NCBI GenBank assembly: GCA_016867655.1
Contig: VGJA01000051.1
Span: 1-7,272, forward strand
Origin: Candidatus Altarchaeales archaeon
GTDB lineage: Archaea > Altiarchaeota > Altiarchaeia > IMC4 > SCGC-AAA252-I15
Direction: 5' to 3'
Length of the DNA stretch: 7,272 nucleotides
Shown here: piece after piece, positions 1 through 6,099 of the stretch
Position numbering within the stretch: position 1 is the first letter of the stretch
Layout of the letters: each line of letters begins with the position of its first letter
Program-made: the position numbers and the translations under genes
The notes under the pieces: model-generated
The model's input: only the letters and a program-made list of their open reading frames with translations
The model's database searches: none
What the model was told of the DNA's origin: nothing

Positions 1-982
1 TTAGCTCGTATTCTTTGTCTTCTTCAACAGCTTTCATGAAGTCTTCAGTGATTCCCACAGAAATGTTGAAGTTTGTCAGCACGTCGGTTTTTTCTTTGGC
101 TGTTATGAAATCCAAGATGTCGGGGTGGTCTACCCTCAGGATGCCCATGTTTGCTCCCCTTCTTCTGCCGCCCTGTTTTACAACGTCTGTTGCTGAATCA
201 AAAACCTGCATGAATGAGAGGGGTCCTGAGGCGACTCCGCCGGTTGACTTTACTACGTCATTTTTGGGCCTCAGCTTTGAGAACGAAAATCCTGTGCCTC
301 CTCCGCTTTGGTGTATCAAGGCAGTGTCCTTAAGGGCTTCAAAAATGCTTTCAATAGAGTCTTCCACTGGAAGAACAAAACAAGCGCTAAGCTGCTGCAG
401 TTCCCTGCCTGCGTTCATCAAAGTAGGCGAGTTTGGCATGAACTCCAGGTTAGCAATCATGTCATAGAACTCTTTTTCGCTTTCCTTGGCAGCCTTGACG
501 TCTTTTGGCTTGTAAATCAAATCAGCTTGCGCTATATTCTCGGCAACCCTGTGGAACATCTGGCTTGGAGTTTCTGCAATCTGGCCGTTTTCATCCTTCT
601 TCAAATACCTGCGCTCCAAAACCTTTATTGCATTATAGCTTAACTTTATGTCATCCTTAACTCCTAGAAGAGACTTCGCCTCCCTCAACTCCTTCCTCCT
701 CTGGCGGTAGAGGATGTAGGCTTTGGCAGTTCTGGCGTGGCCCTCCTCCATCAACACCCGCTCAACAATGTCCTGAATCTCCTCAACAGAAGGAATAGTA
801 TGCCCGTCATACTTTTTGTTCAAAACTTTGGTTACTTTGTCCGCAAGCCTTTCAGCCAGTTTGTAGTCACTGCCGCCAATGGAAGCGGCGGCCTTGAAGA
901 TGGCGTCAGCAATCTTCTTTTTGTTGAACTTCACAATCCTGCCGTCTCTTTTCCTAATCTTAGAAACAATTTTAGTGCCCAT
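1..982 (-). CDS. nrdJ: Adenosylcobalamin-dependent (class II) ribonucleotide reductase, N-terminal part, cut by window edge
   Basis: This gene encodes the large catalytic protein that reduces ribonucleotides to deoxyribonucleotides for DNA synthesis, using a coenzyme B12 radical in the cytoplasm. The 327 visible codons read from ATG at 982 without a stop to the left edge, so the C-terminal part lies outside. Residues about 4-100 look like an ATP-cone allosteric domain (KRDGRIVKFN, then VEEIQDIVERVLMEEGH and AKAYILYRQRR). The reductase barrel begins around residue 140, with NSPTLMNAG at 184-192, the first redox cysteine Cys201 in LSACFVLP, and GGGTGFSFSKLRP at 227-239. This ordering is typical of the B12-dependent NrdJ family. 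A GGGGTG Shine-Dalgarno-like stretch lies four bases before the ATG. The gene follows the NifU-like gene on the same strand after about 107 bases and probably has its own promoter. The class II assignment is confident, but the missing C-terminus prevents checking the remaining catalytic cysteines. Confidence 0.93.
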   Translation of the reverse strand, partial: MGTKIVSKIRKRDGRIVKFNKKKIADAIFKAAASIGGSDYKLAERLADKVTKVLNKKYDGHTIPSVEEIQDIVERVLMEEGHARTAKAYILYRQRRKELREAKSLLGVKDDIKLSYNAIKVLERRYLKKDENGQIAETPSQMFHRVAENIAQADLIYKPKDVKAAKESEKEFYDMIANLEFMPNSPTLMNAGRELQQLSACFVLPVEDSIESIFEALKDTALIHQSGGGTGFSFSKLRPKNDVVKSTGGVASGPLSFMQVFDSATDVVKQGGRRRGANMGILRVDHPDILDFITAKEKTDVLTNFNISVGITEDFMKAVEEDKEYEL

Positions 983-1027
983 CAAACACCCCAAAACAAA
1001 AACTACACATAAACATAGGATGGATAG

Positions 1028-1037
1028 AATAAATATG
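1028..1037 (-). promoter_or_regulatory. Candidate TATA element for the ribonucleotide reductase gene
   Basis: Read on the minus strand, the spacer contains CATATTTATT preceded by a purine-rich stretch that could serve as a BRE. It lies about 50 bases before the reductase ATG, so transcription would begin near 1007 and leave a leader of about 25 bases. That fits the GGGGTG ribosome-binding-like sequence just before the start. The assignment rests on sequence resemblance and spacing only. Confidence 0.35.
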
Positions 1038-1064
1038 TTTCTGTCTTCTTTCACGCAGGCAGGC

Positions 1065-1070
1065 AAAAAA
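1065..1070 (-). terminator. T6 tract after the NifU-like gene
   Basis: On the minus strand a run of six T lies about 20 bases after the stop codon of the NifU-like gene and before the candidate reductase promoter. Archaeal RNA polymerase commonly terminates at U-tracts without a hairpin, so this is a plausible terminator separating the two genes. A single short tract may be leaky. Confidence 0.35.
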
Positions 1071-1089
1071 CATTCAACAGGGATGCAAT

Positions 1090-1335
1090 TCACTCAACCT
1101 GCTCTACCCGTTCAATCTGCGGGACTTCTTTTTTTATCGCCCTCTCAATCCCCTGGCTCAATGTCATCTGCGCCATCGGACAGCCAAAACACATGCCCTT
1201 AAGCCTCACCTTGACGACACTGCCTTCAATGCCAACAAGCTCCACATCACCGCCGTCAGCCTGCAAAAAAGGCCTTACCTTAGCCAAAGCGTCGTTAACC
1301 CTAGCACACAAAGGATTTTTGTCTTTCTTATCCAT
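1090..1335 (-). CDS. NifU-like C-terminal domain protein (small Fe-S scaffold)
   Basis: This 81-residue protein consists of a stand-alone NifU C-terminal domain, a scaffold or carrier that binds Fe-S clusters and passes them to target apoproteins. The signature is clear: LQADGGDVELVGIEG at about 24-38, then VKVRLKGMCFGCPMAQMTL, in which Cys49 and Cys52 form the CxxC pair that binds the cluster, usually between two subunits. The length matches the stand-alone domain of the family. The start at 1335 is only 46 bases from the divergent DUF116 start, with a TATA-like element about 25 bases upstream, so the mRNA may be leaderless. Its neighbours include a Cys-rich DUF116 protein, a possible Fe-S client, but the link is inference. 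Family assignment is firm; the physiological target is unknown. Confidence 0.92.
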   Translation of the reverse strand: MDKKDKNPLCARVNDALAKVRPFLQADGGDVELVGIEGSVVKVRLKGMCFGCPMAQMTLSQGIERAIKKEVPQIERVEQVE

Positions 1336-1354
1336 TTTGAATTTATATTGCTGT

Positions 1355-1362
1355 CATTTATA
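1355..1362. promoter_or_regulatory. Shared TATA-like element between NifU-like and DUF116 genes
   Basis: The 46-base spacer between the two divergent genes contains CATTTATA, which reads TATAAATG on the other strand. Its centre lies roughly 23-26 bases from each of the two start codons, the spacing expected between an archaeal TATA box and the transcription start. Both genes could therefore be leaderless and driven by one TBP site, or by overlapping sites. No Shine-Dalgarno sequence precedes either ATG, which supports leaderless expression. Confidence 0.45.
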
Positions 1363-1381
1363 GTAGATATACTCTATTAAA

Positions 1382-2143
1382 ATGCAGATACTTGGTTTTG
1401 AAGGGGCGTATGTGGCCGGGATTTTGATTGTGGTTTTTGCGTTCATAGCACTATTAGCAGTCATACTATTTGCTGTATTGGTGACTGCAGGAGTTATATC
1501 TGTCTTGATTTTCAGGAAAACCAGGAGGGTTTTCATACCAAGGGCAACACTGTTTGTAATCAGCCTCCTTGAGGCTCCGATTAGACACCTCATGTGGTTC
1601 TTCAAACGCGACGACAAGATAGTAGACCAGATGCTGGTTCAGATTAGAAACAGCCTTTATTCAGAAGCCTACAGAAAGACTGTATACAGTAAGAGAGCCA
1701 TCTTCCTGCCGCAGTGTCTTAGAAGCCCAAACTGTCCGGCAAAACTGACTCCAGAGGGCATCAAGTGCGTTGAATGCGGCCAGTGTGGCATAGGGGAAGT
1801 AAAAAAGATTGCCGAATCCCTGAGGTATTTGTTTTTTGTCGTTCCTGGCGGAAGCTTCGTCAAAAGGATGGTGAAGAAATACAATCCCGAGGCGATTTTG
1901 GGAGTGGGCTGCCCCATGGAAGTGAAGGAGGGGACTGCAATGATGGCTTCAGTCGGGCTGCCGGTACAGGGCGTCACGTTGCTCAAAGACGGATGCGTTG
2001 ACACGCGAGTCAACGTCAAGGAACTGTTGGAGAGGATACGCCTGGGCGAATCCAAAAAAGAAGTCGATTTGGAGGAAGTGGAAAAGGTTTCCAAAAAGTG
2101 GGTTGAAAAGGAGCCTGCAGTTTTCGTTAAAATAAAGAAATAA
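1382..2143 (+). CDS. DUF116 family protein, membrane-anchored, Cys-rich
   Basis: This 253-residue protein belongs to the DUF116 family of uncharacterised archaeal and bacterial proteins. The N-terminal 45 residues contain one long or two short membrane segments (GILIVVFAFIALLAVILFAVLVTAGVISVLIF), followed by a basic KTRR stretch and a second hydrophobic region around 55-73. The conserved domain starts near residue 107, with LPQCLRSPNCPAK, then KCVECGQCGIGEV, VPGGSFV at 154-160 and LGVGCPMEV at 173-181. Cysteines at 112, 118, 129, 132, 135, 177 and 205 suggest metal or Fe-S binding, but this is inference because the family has no established reaction. The C-terminus is a charged helix. It is divergent from the NifU-like scaffold gene. 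The start is supported by the TATA-like element about 22 bases upstream and by the hydrophobic N-terminus. Confidence 0.88.
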   Translation: MQILGFEGAYVAGILIVVFAFIALLAVILFAVLVTAGVISVLIFRKTRRVFIPRATLFVISLLEAPIRHLMWFFKRDDKIVDQMLVQIRNSLYSEAYRKTVYSKRAIFLPQCLRSPNCPAKLTPEGIKCVECGQCGIGEVKKIAESLRYLFFVVPGGSFVKRMVKKYNPEAILGVGCPMEVKEGTAMMASVGLPVQGVTLLKDGCVDTRVNVKELLERIRLGESKKEVDLEEVEKVSKKWVEKEPAVFVKIKK

Positions 2144-2190
2144 AAATGGTTGGGGGAAAGGGGTCGAAAAAGGTCTTTTAGCCTTTGAGG

Positions 2191-2200
2191 TTTTTTAATA
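2191..2200 (+). promoter_or_regulatory. Candidate TATA element (or T-tract) before the PRPP synthetase gene
   Basis: The 79-base spacer after the DUF116 stop contains TTTTTTAATA centred about 27 bases before the PRPP synthetase ATG. That spacing fits a leaderless archaeal transcript. The same T6 run could also terminate DUF116 transcription. An AAGGGAG stretch directly abuts the ATG and is too close to work as a normal Shine-Dalgarno site, which favours leaderless initiation. Confidence 0.4.
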
Positions 2201-2222
2201 CCAAACACAATATGTAAGGGAG

Positions 2223-3092
2223 ATGATTGTCTTCGGGGGTTCTAGTTCGGTTGGCTTGGCTTGGGACGTTTCCAAAGACATTGGCGCCCAGCTCGGGAAA
2301 AACGAGGTCAAGAGGTTTCCAGACGGCGAAATTTACGTTAAAATCAATTCTGAAGTGAAAAACCAGGACTGCGCCGTCATACAGTCTGTGCGTTCGAGCG
2401 ACAACCTTGTTGAACTGTTTTTGTTTCTGGACGCCTTGAAAGACCAAGGCGCGAGGGAAGTGGCTGCAGTGATGCCCTACATGGCCTACTCCAGGCAGGA
2501 TAAGGTGTTCACAAAAGGGGAAGCGTTGAGCGCTAAGACAATACTCAAATTGGTTGACGAACTCTCCTCGAGGGTTGTGACAGTCAACACGCATTTCATG
2601 CGCGGCCACGGCGACGGAGTGTATCACAAGATTAGATTCAGGAACTTGGACGCTATTCCGTCTTTGATAAGCTATCTGAAGGTTAGGATGAGCGACCCGA
2701 CTGTTATTGCCCCGGACGAAGGCAGCTTGGGGATGGCCAAATACGCCGCGGAACTGTTGGGCTGCGACTTCGACCACATAAAAAAGAAAAGAATCTCTGG
2801 AGAGGAAGTGCGCATTGAAACCAAAAGCCTGAATGTAAGGAACAAGGATGTTTTGATTTTGGATGACATAATTTCAACCGGAAACACGATAGCAAAGGTT
2901 GCAGACTTTGTGGGCGAGTGGAGGCCGAAAACCATTAGTGTTGCTTGCATACACGCCTTGTTCACAAACGGTATGGACATGTTCAAGGGCAAGATAGACC
3001 GGCTGATTGCGACAAACACCGTTGAGTCCTCTGTGAGTAAAGTAAATGTTGGGCCTTTGATTGCAAAAGAGTTGAGGGAAGTGTTACGCTGA
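2223..3092 (+). CDS. prs: Ribose-phosphate pyrophosphokinase (PRPP synthetase)
   Basis: The enzyme transfers pyrophosphate from ATP to ribose-5-phosphate, giving PRPP, the precursor of purine, pyrimidine, histidine and NAD synthesis in the cytoplasm. At 289 residues it has the short archaeal length. Visible family signatures are RFPDGEIYVKI at 31-41, PYMAYSRQDKVFTKGEALSAKT at 85-106, which contributes to the ATP site, the flexible-loop basic cluster KKKR at 187-190 carrying the catalytic Lys and Arg, and the PRPP-binding loop VLILDDIISTGNT at 210-222. The position usually occupied by the DLH motif reads NTH at 122-124, so His124 is kept while Asp is replaced. The start is chosen because MIVFGGSSS aligns with the usual family N-terminus. 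The 3' end overlaps the convergent DUF1405 gene by 9 bases. Assignment is firm. Confidence 0.95.
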   Translation: MIVFGGSSSVGLAWDVSKDIGAQLGKNEVKRFPDGEIYVKINSEVKNQDCAVIQSVRSSDNLVELFLFLDALKDQGAREVAAVMPYMAYSRQDKVFTKGEALSAKTILKLVDELSSRVVTVNTHFMRGHGDGVYHKIRFRNLDAIPSLISYLKVRMSDPTVIAPDEGSLGMAKYAAELLGCDFDHIKKKRISGEEVRIETKSLNVRNKDVLILDDIISTGNTIAKVADFVGEWRPKTISVACIHALFTNGMDMFKGKIDRLIATNTVESSVSKVNVGPLIAKELREVLR

Positions 3093-3689
3093 TTTTTCCA
3101 GACTTTTTCTCAGGAAGAAAAGCAGGAACACTGGGACTAGTATGTTTAGCATTAGGTTCTGCGCCAGCAGCAGGGTTAGATAATTGCCGTCTGGCAACGG
3201 CGGGTGTGTCCCCAGAAAGTAGTCGGAAAAGTCGTTTGCAAACATCCAGATTACTGGGAGGATTACTTCAAGGCCCTTGGATTGGGCGGCCCTTCTGGCG
3301 ACAAAACCAACTTCAAGTATCATGCCAAAATGCCCCAAAAAGATGAGGCCGTTGAAGAGCGTGTTTTCAAGCAAAAATTTTTTGTGGTAGAGAGTCCACG
3401 CTACTATAGTCCAGAGGCCGTATTTGACCAAACCATAGAAGGCCAGAAATGAAAATTTCTGAAGGAACTTGTTTTTCCTGAAGGAAAGCAGAAAGACCAT
3501 CAACGCAGGATATATCGGACAGTCAACCAACATAATCCAAAGCAGGGGATTAGTCTGGGACATTGTCCTGCTGTAGGTGTATATCCCAGCAACAAGGCCG
3601 AGCATGTTTATGAGGATGAAAAGCCTTAGGAGCAGTTTGCTTTCAAGAAGCCTTTCAGTCCAAGCGATATACCTGGAAAGGGGCATCAT
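3084..3689 (-). CDS. DUF1405 family membrane protein
   Basis: This is a 201-residue polytopic membrane protein with about five to six hydrophobic segments (roughly 20-40, 48-69, 79-100, 108-130, 140-156 and 171-193). Recognisable DUF1405-type features are WIMLVDCPIYP at 51-61 and the loop ANDFSDYFLGTHPPLPDGNY at 151-170, whose conserved acidic residues and prolines are typical of the family. The function of the family is unknown. It is the last gene of the five-gene minus-strand run. The TGA of the preceding acyltransferase gene directly abuts its ATG codons (TGAATGATG), so translation is probably coupled. Either of the first two ATGs (3689 or 3686) could start it. The family call rests on recall of the pattern rather than a search. 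Confidence 0.78.
   Translation of the reverse strand: MMPLSRYIAWTERLLESKLLLRLFILINMLGLVAGIYTYSRTMSQTNPLLWIMLVDCPIYPALMVFLLSFRKNKFLQKFSFLAFYGLVKYGLWTIVAWTLYHKKFLLENTLFNGLIFLGHFGMILEVGFVARRAAQSKGLEVILPVIWMFANDFSDYFLGTHPPLPDGNYLTLLLAQNLMLNILVPVFLLFFLRKSLEKSA
3093..3108 (+). terminator. Paired T-tracts after the PRPP synthetase gene
   Basis: Immediately after the TGA of the PRPP synthetase gene there are two T5 runs (3093-3097 and 3104-3108), a typical arrangement for U-tract-dependent archaeal termination. They lie inside the antisense of the convergent DUF1405 coding region. Function is inferred from composition and position. Confidence 0.4.
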
Positions 3690-4178
3690 TCACCGACCTC
3701 TTTTCCTTATCACCTTGGCCGGAACTCCGCCTGCAAGAACCCCGGGTTTTACGTCACGGTTTACCAGGGACATCGCGCTGACAACTGCATCATCTCCTAT
3801 CACAACGCCTGGCAGTATCGTGGTGTTGGCCCCGACTACTGCGTTTTTTCCAACAACAACCCTGCCAATCCTAGCCTCTTTTGCGAGAAACTCGTGCGCA
3901 AGTATCGTAACTCCATAACCGATTATTGCATTGTCTTTTATTTCAATCAGCTCGGGATAGAAGATGTCGAAGACAGCATAAAGGCCGACTGAAACATTCC
4001 TGCCAACCTTGACTCCAATAAGCCGGTATAGAAAATTCTTCACTCTAAGTGAAGGCAGCATCCTGCACAAAAAGATGACGAGGAAGTTGACCGCAACCCT
4101 GATTGGATTCCTGACCCTCCACCAGCTTTTCAAAGAATTCCTGTCCAATGTTTCCGCTATCTTACTTAGCCTGCGCAT
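3690..4178 (-). CDS. Hexapeptide-repeat (left-handed beta-helix) O-acyltransferase
   Basis: This 162-residue protein belongs to the trimeric hexapeptide acyltransferases that move an acetyl or similar acyl group from CoA to a sugar or small-molecule hydroxyl. The N-terminal 55 residues are basic with a hydrophobic stretch (VAVNFLVIFLCRML, 28-41) that may sit on the membrane. Left-handed beta-helix coils run from about 57 to 150 with repeating [IV]G pairs: VKVGRNVSVG, IKDNAIIGYG, ARIGRVVVGKNAVVGANTTILPGVVIGDDAVV. His95 in ILAHEF is a good candidate catalytic base. The C-terminal GGVPAKVIRKR is the usual closing motif of the maltose/galactoside acetyltransferase branch. It is 3 bases downstream of the methyltransferase gene and 0 bases before the DUF1405 gene. 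The substrate cannot be told from sequence; a glycan or polyprenol-linked sugar is a guess from the UppP-containing operon. Confidence 0.85.
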   Translation of the reverse strand: MRRLSKIAETLDRNSLKSWWRVRNPIRVAVNFLVIFLCRMLPSLRVKNFLYRLIGVKVGRNVSVGLYAVFDIFYPELIEIKDNAIIGYGVTILAHEFLAKEARIGRVVVGKNAVVGANTTILPGVVIGDDAVVSAMSLVNRDVKPGVLAGGVPAKVIRKRGR

Positions 4179-4181
4179 TTT

Positions 4182-4826
4182 CTAGTTCCAACCGTCCTCC
4201 CCAATCAAGGGGACGAAAACACAGCCGCCGTGGTTTTTTTCAAACACCTTGCCCTTTTCCTTCCTGACTTCAACCAAAGTCTGCAGGAAACGGTTTCCTA
4301 CTGGGATTAACAACAGCCCATCCTCTTTAAGCTGGCTGACAAGCGCCTTAGGAATCTTTGGGGCAGCAGCAGTGACGATAATACGGTCATAAGGGGCTTT
4401 CTTGCTGTAGCCAAGAGTGCCATCACTAGGAACAATCTCAACGTTCCTTATGCCACAAAACCTCAAATTGTTTCTCGCATACTCAACCAAAGTTGGAACA
4501 CGCTCTATAGTATAGATGAACCCATGTTTTGCTATTTCAGCCAGTACTGCAGCCTGATAGCCGCTTCCAGAACCAACCTCCAAAACAACATGATTCTCTC
4601 CAAGCTGAAGCTTCTCAGTCATTATTGCAACCATGTGCGGCGCAGAAATAGTCTGGCCCTCGCCAATAGGCAGCGGACAATCAGCATAAGCGCTGTTTCT
4701 CATGGCTTCTGGAACAAACCTTTCTCTCGGGATTTTGAGCATGGCGTCTATCACGCTCTGGGTTTCCAAATAACCCTCAGACACTAGATTGTCAACAAGC
4801 CTCTTTCTCTCAGAAACATAATCCAT
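4182..4826 (-). CDS. pcm: Protein-L-isoaspartate O-methyltransferase
   Basis: The enzyme methylates L-isoaspartyl residues that form in ageing proteins, using S-adenosylmethionine, and thereby starts their repair to aspartate. Family features over the 214 residues are the N-terminal helix pair with MLKIPRERFVPE at 29-40, the substrate-loop signature GEGQTISAPHM at 55-65, SAM motif I LEVGSGSGY at 82-90, the acidic TIER at 106-109, and the C-terminal VPLIGEDGW. The length is normal for the family. It is the third gene of the minus-strand operon, with 1 base after the small unknown gene and 3 bases before the acyltransferase gene. A GGAGG stretch about 21 bases upstream is too far to be its Shine-Dalgarno site, so initiation is probably coupled to the end of the preceding gene. 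Assignment is firm. Confidence 0.95.
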   Translation of the reverse strand: MDYVSERKRLVDNLVSEGYLETQSVIDAMLKIPRERFVPEAMRNSAYADCPLPIGEGQTISAPHMVAIMTEKLQLGENHVVLEVGSGSGYQAAVLAEIAKHGFIYTIERVPTLVEYARNNLRFCGIRNVEIVPSDGTLGYSKKAPYDRIIVTAAAPKIPKALVSQLKEDGLLLIPVGNRFLQTLVEVRKEKGKVFEKNHGGCVFVPLIGEDGWN

Positions 4827-4827
4827 T

Positions 4828-5154
4828 TTATAAATTACGCCTGAAAGCCTCCTTAACCCTCCTCAGATGCTTCTCAAAGCTGTTCTCATCGTCAGGCTTC
4901 TTTTGGGCAATGTGCTCTCGGATGCTGCCGTCTAAAAGAGACTTCCGGCTTTGAACCAAACTTGAAGCATTCCCTAAGACTGAAGTCGGACCGCTCAAAC
5001 CATGCTTCCCAAACCTACTGCCTGTTTTACTGTGAGTAAAGCCAACCTGCTCCATCTTTTTCATCAAATCCAAGCTTTTTTTGCCGAAAACGTCCACATG
5101 GGATTTCAACGCATCCAACCTGGAGTCGCGAAACCTTTTTCTGGCATCGTCCAT
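4828..5154 (-). CDS. Small basic hypothetical protein in the UppP-PCM operon
   Basis: I do not recognise this 108-residue protein. It is strongly charged and basic, with no membrane segment and no signal peptide. Residues 1-38 and 85-106 look helical and rich in Lys, Arg, Asp and Glu (MDDARKRFRDSRLDALKSH at the start; FEKHLRRVKEAFRR at the end). The middle (39-65) is Gly- and Ser-rich (TGSRFGKHGLSGPTS) and probably flexible. It lies 29 bases after the UppP gene and ends 1 base before the methyltransferase ATG, so it is very likely a real, co-transcribed gene. Lack of overlap with a better frame also supports it. Nucleic-acid or ribosome association would fit the charge, but that is only a guess. 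Confidence 0.7.
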   Translation of the reverse strand: MDDARKRFRDSRLDALKSHVDVFGKKSLDLMKKMEQVGFTHSKTGSRFGKHGLSGPTSVLGNASSLVQSRKSLLDGSIREHIAQKKPDDENSFEKHLRRVKEAFRRNL

Positions 5155-5183
5155 GCTATAAACACCAGTATTTACTTAGCAGG

Positions 5184-5984
5184 CTAACTTAATAACAAAG
5201 GCGGCAGTGAAGCCAAGACTGTAACAAGGCCAAAAAGTATGCAAAAGAGGTCAAACCTGATTTTGTGCGCAAACTTAATCAACAAATCAATTGTCAAATA
5301 GCCAACAACAAATGAAACAAATATTCCGACAAACAAGGAAGGCAAGTCAACACCAGCAATGCCGCTATGTAGCAGCTCAACGCCAACCAAGCCAAAGACT
5401 GCTGGAATGGAGATGATGAAAGTCAGCTCCAAGGCGTCTTCTTGCCTGAATTTCCTGAAAAGCATTGCCGCTGCTGTGACCCCAGACCTTGAGACGCCGG
5501 GCAAGACTGCAACACCCTGAACCAAGCCAGACCAAACAGCATCCAAAGTGGTTGCGCCAGCAATATTTTTGCTTCCGAACTTTTTTCTGGACTTATGCAA
5601 TACCACTCCGGTAGCTATAAGCAGCAACCCAACCAAAGCAGTCAACAAAACTCCCTGATGTTCAAGAAAACTTTCCTTCAAAAAAAAGTATGTTGGAAGC
5701 CCGGTCAACGCGCTGAAGAAGGTTGCGACAACAATAAAAGACATCAATCTATCTGCCCTTCCTTTAACAGTCTCTTGGACCGCTGTAACAAGCTCTCTTC
5801 TAAACCTTAACACAACAGCCAAGAGCGTGCCTAAATGCAAGAAAGCGGAAAAAGTGAAAGCACTCTGCGGGTCAAACTTCAAAAAACCAACCATAAAAAA
5901 GATATTCTGCGCCGAACTGCTGACCGGAAGCCACTCGGTGATTCCCTGGATAACACCCAAAACAACCGCAGACAACAGGTCCAT
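5184..5984 (-). CDS. uppP: UppP/BacA-type undecaprenyl-diphosphatase homologue
   Basis: This 266-residue integral membrane enzyme removes a phosphate from polyprenyl diphosphate to recycle the lipid carrier for glycan assembly; in archaea the substrate is probably a dolichyl-type diphosphate. The two family signatures are present: QGITEWLPVSSSAQ at 13-26 and LPGVSRSGVT at 161-170, with Arg166 as the conserved catalytic arginine. About seven to eight hydrophobic segments follow the family layout. Against the E. coli BacA pattern, the second glutamate is kept (Glu17), while the first glutamate and the histidine of SSTGH are Gln13 and Gln26. Gln13 is common in the family; Gln26 is less usual. 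It is the first gene of the minus-strand operon, divergent from the tRNA gene. The start is fixed by the proximity of the first signature. The family call is firm, the substrate inferred. Confidence 0.92.
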   Translation of the reverse strand: MDLLSAVVLGVIQGITEWLPVSSSAQNIFFMVGFLKFDPQSAFTFSAFLHLGTLLAVVLRFRRELVTAVQETVKGRADRLMSFIVVATFFSALTGLPTYFFLKESFLEHQGVLLTALVGLLLIATGVVLHKSRKKFGSKNIAGATTLDAVWSGLVQGVAVLPGVSRSGVTAAAMLFRKFRQEDALELTFIISIPAVFGLVGVELLHSGIAGVDLPSLFVGIFVSFVVGYLTIDLLIKFAHKIRFDLFCILFGLVTVLASLPPLLLS

Positions 5985-6061
5985 GCCAGATTATAAATAC
6001 ACAAGCAAACAAAAAAACCCTTTTTTACCCAAAAAAACCTATAATAAAAGACTTAAAATAA
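5985..6061. promoter_or_regulatory. Divergent promoter region between uppP and tRNA-Lys
   Basis: This 77-base spacer is very AT-rich and contains blocks of A7, T6 and A7 separated by C3 (about 6011-6037). The T6A run near 6021-6027 lies about 38-40 bases from both the tRNA 5' end and the UppP ATG, so it could be a two-way TATA region giving short leaders of about 12-14 bases. TTATAAATA at 5991-5999 and CTATAATAA at 6039-6047 are other TATA-like candidates, but their spacing is less convenient. The true sites cannot be chosen from sequence alone. Confidence 0.35.
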
Positions 6062-6099
6062 GGGCTGGTAGCTCAGTTTGGTAGAGCACCCGGCTTTTA

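Noticed and set aside
15..1202. Plus-strand open frames over the reductase and NifU-like genes
   Set aside because: They lie opposite clear minus-strand coding sequences and show no recognisable protein features.
1669..2777. Long minus-strand open frames opposite DUF116 and prs
   Set aside because: They are shadows of strongly recognised plus-strand genes and have no family motifs of their own.
3203..3212. GGTGTGTCCC shared with the tRNA intron (6170-6179)
   Set aside because: The match is only 10 bases and lies within the DUF1405 coding region without the palindrome; likely chance.
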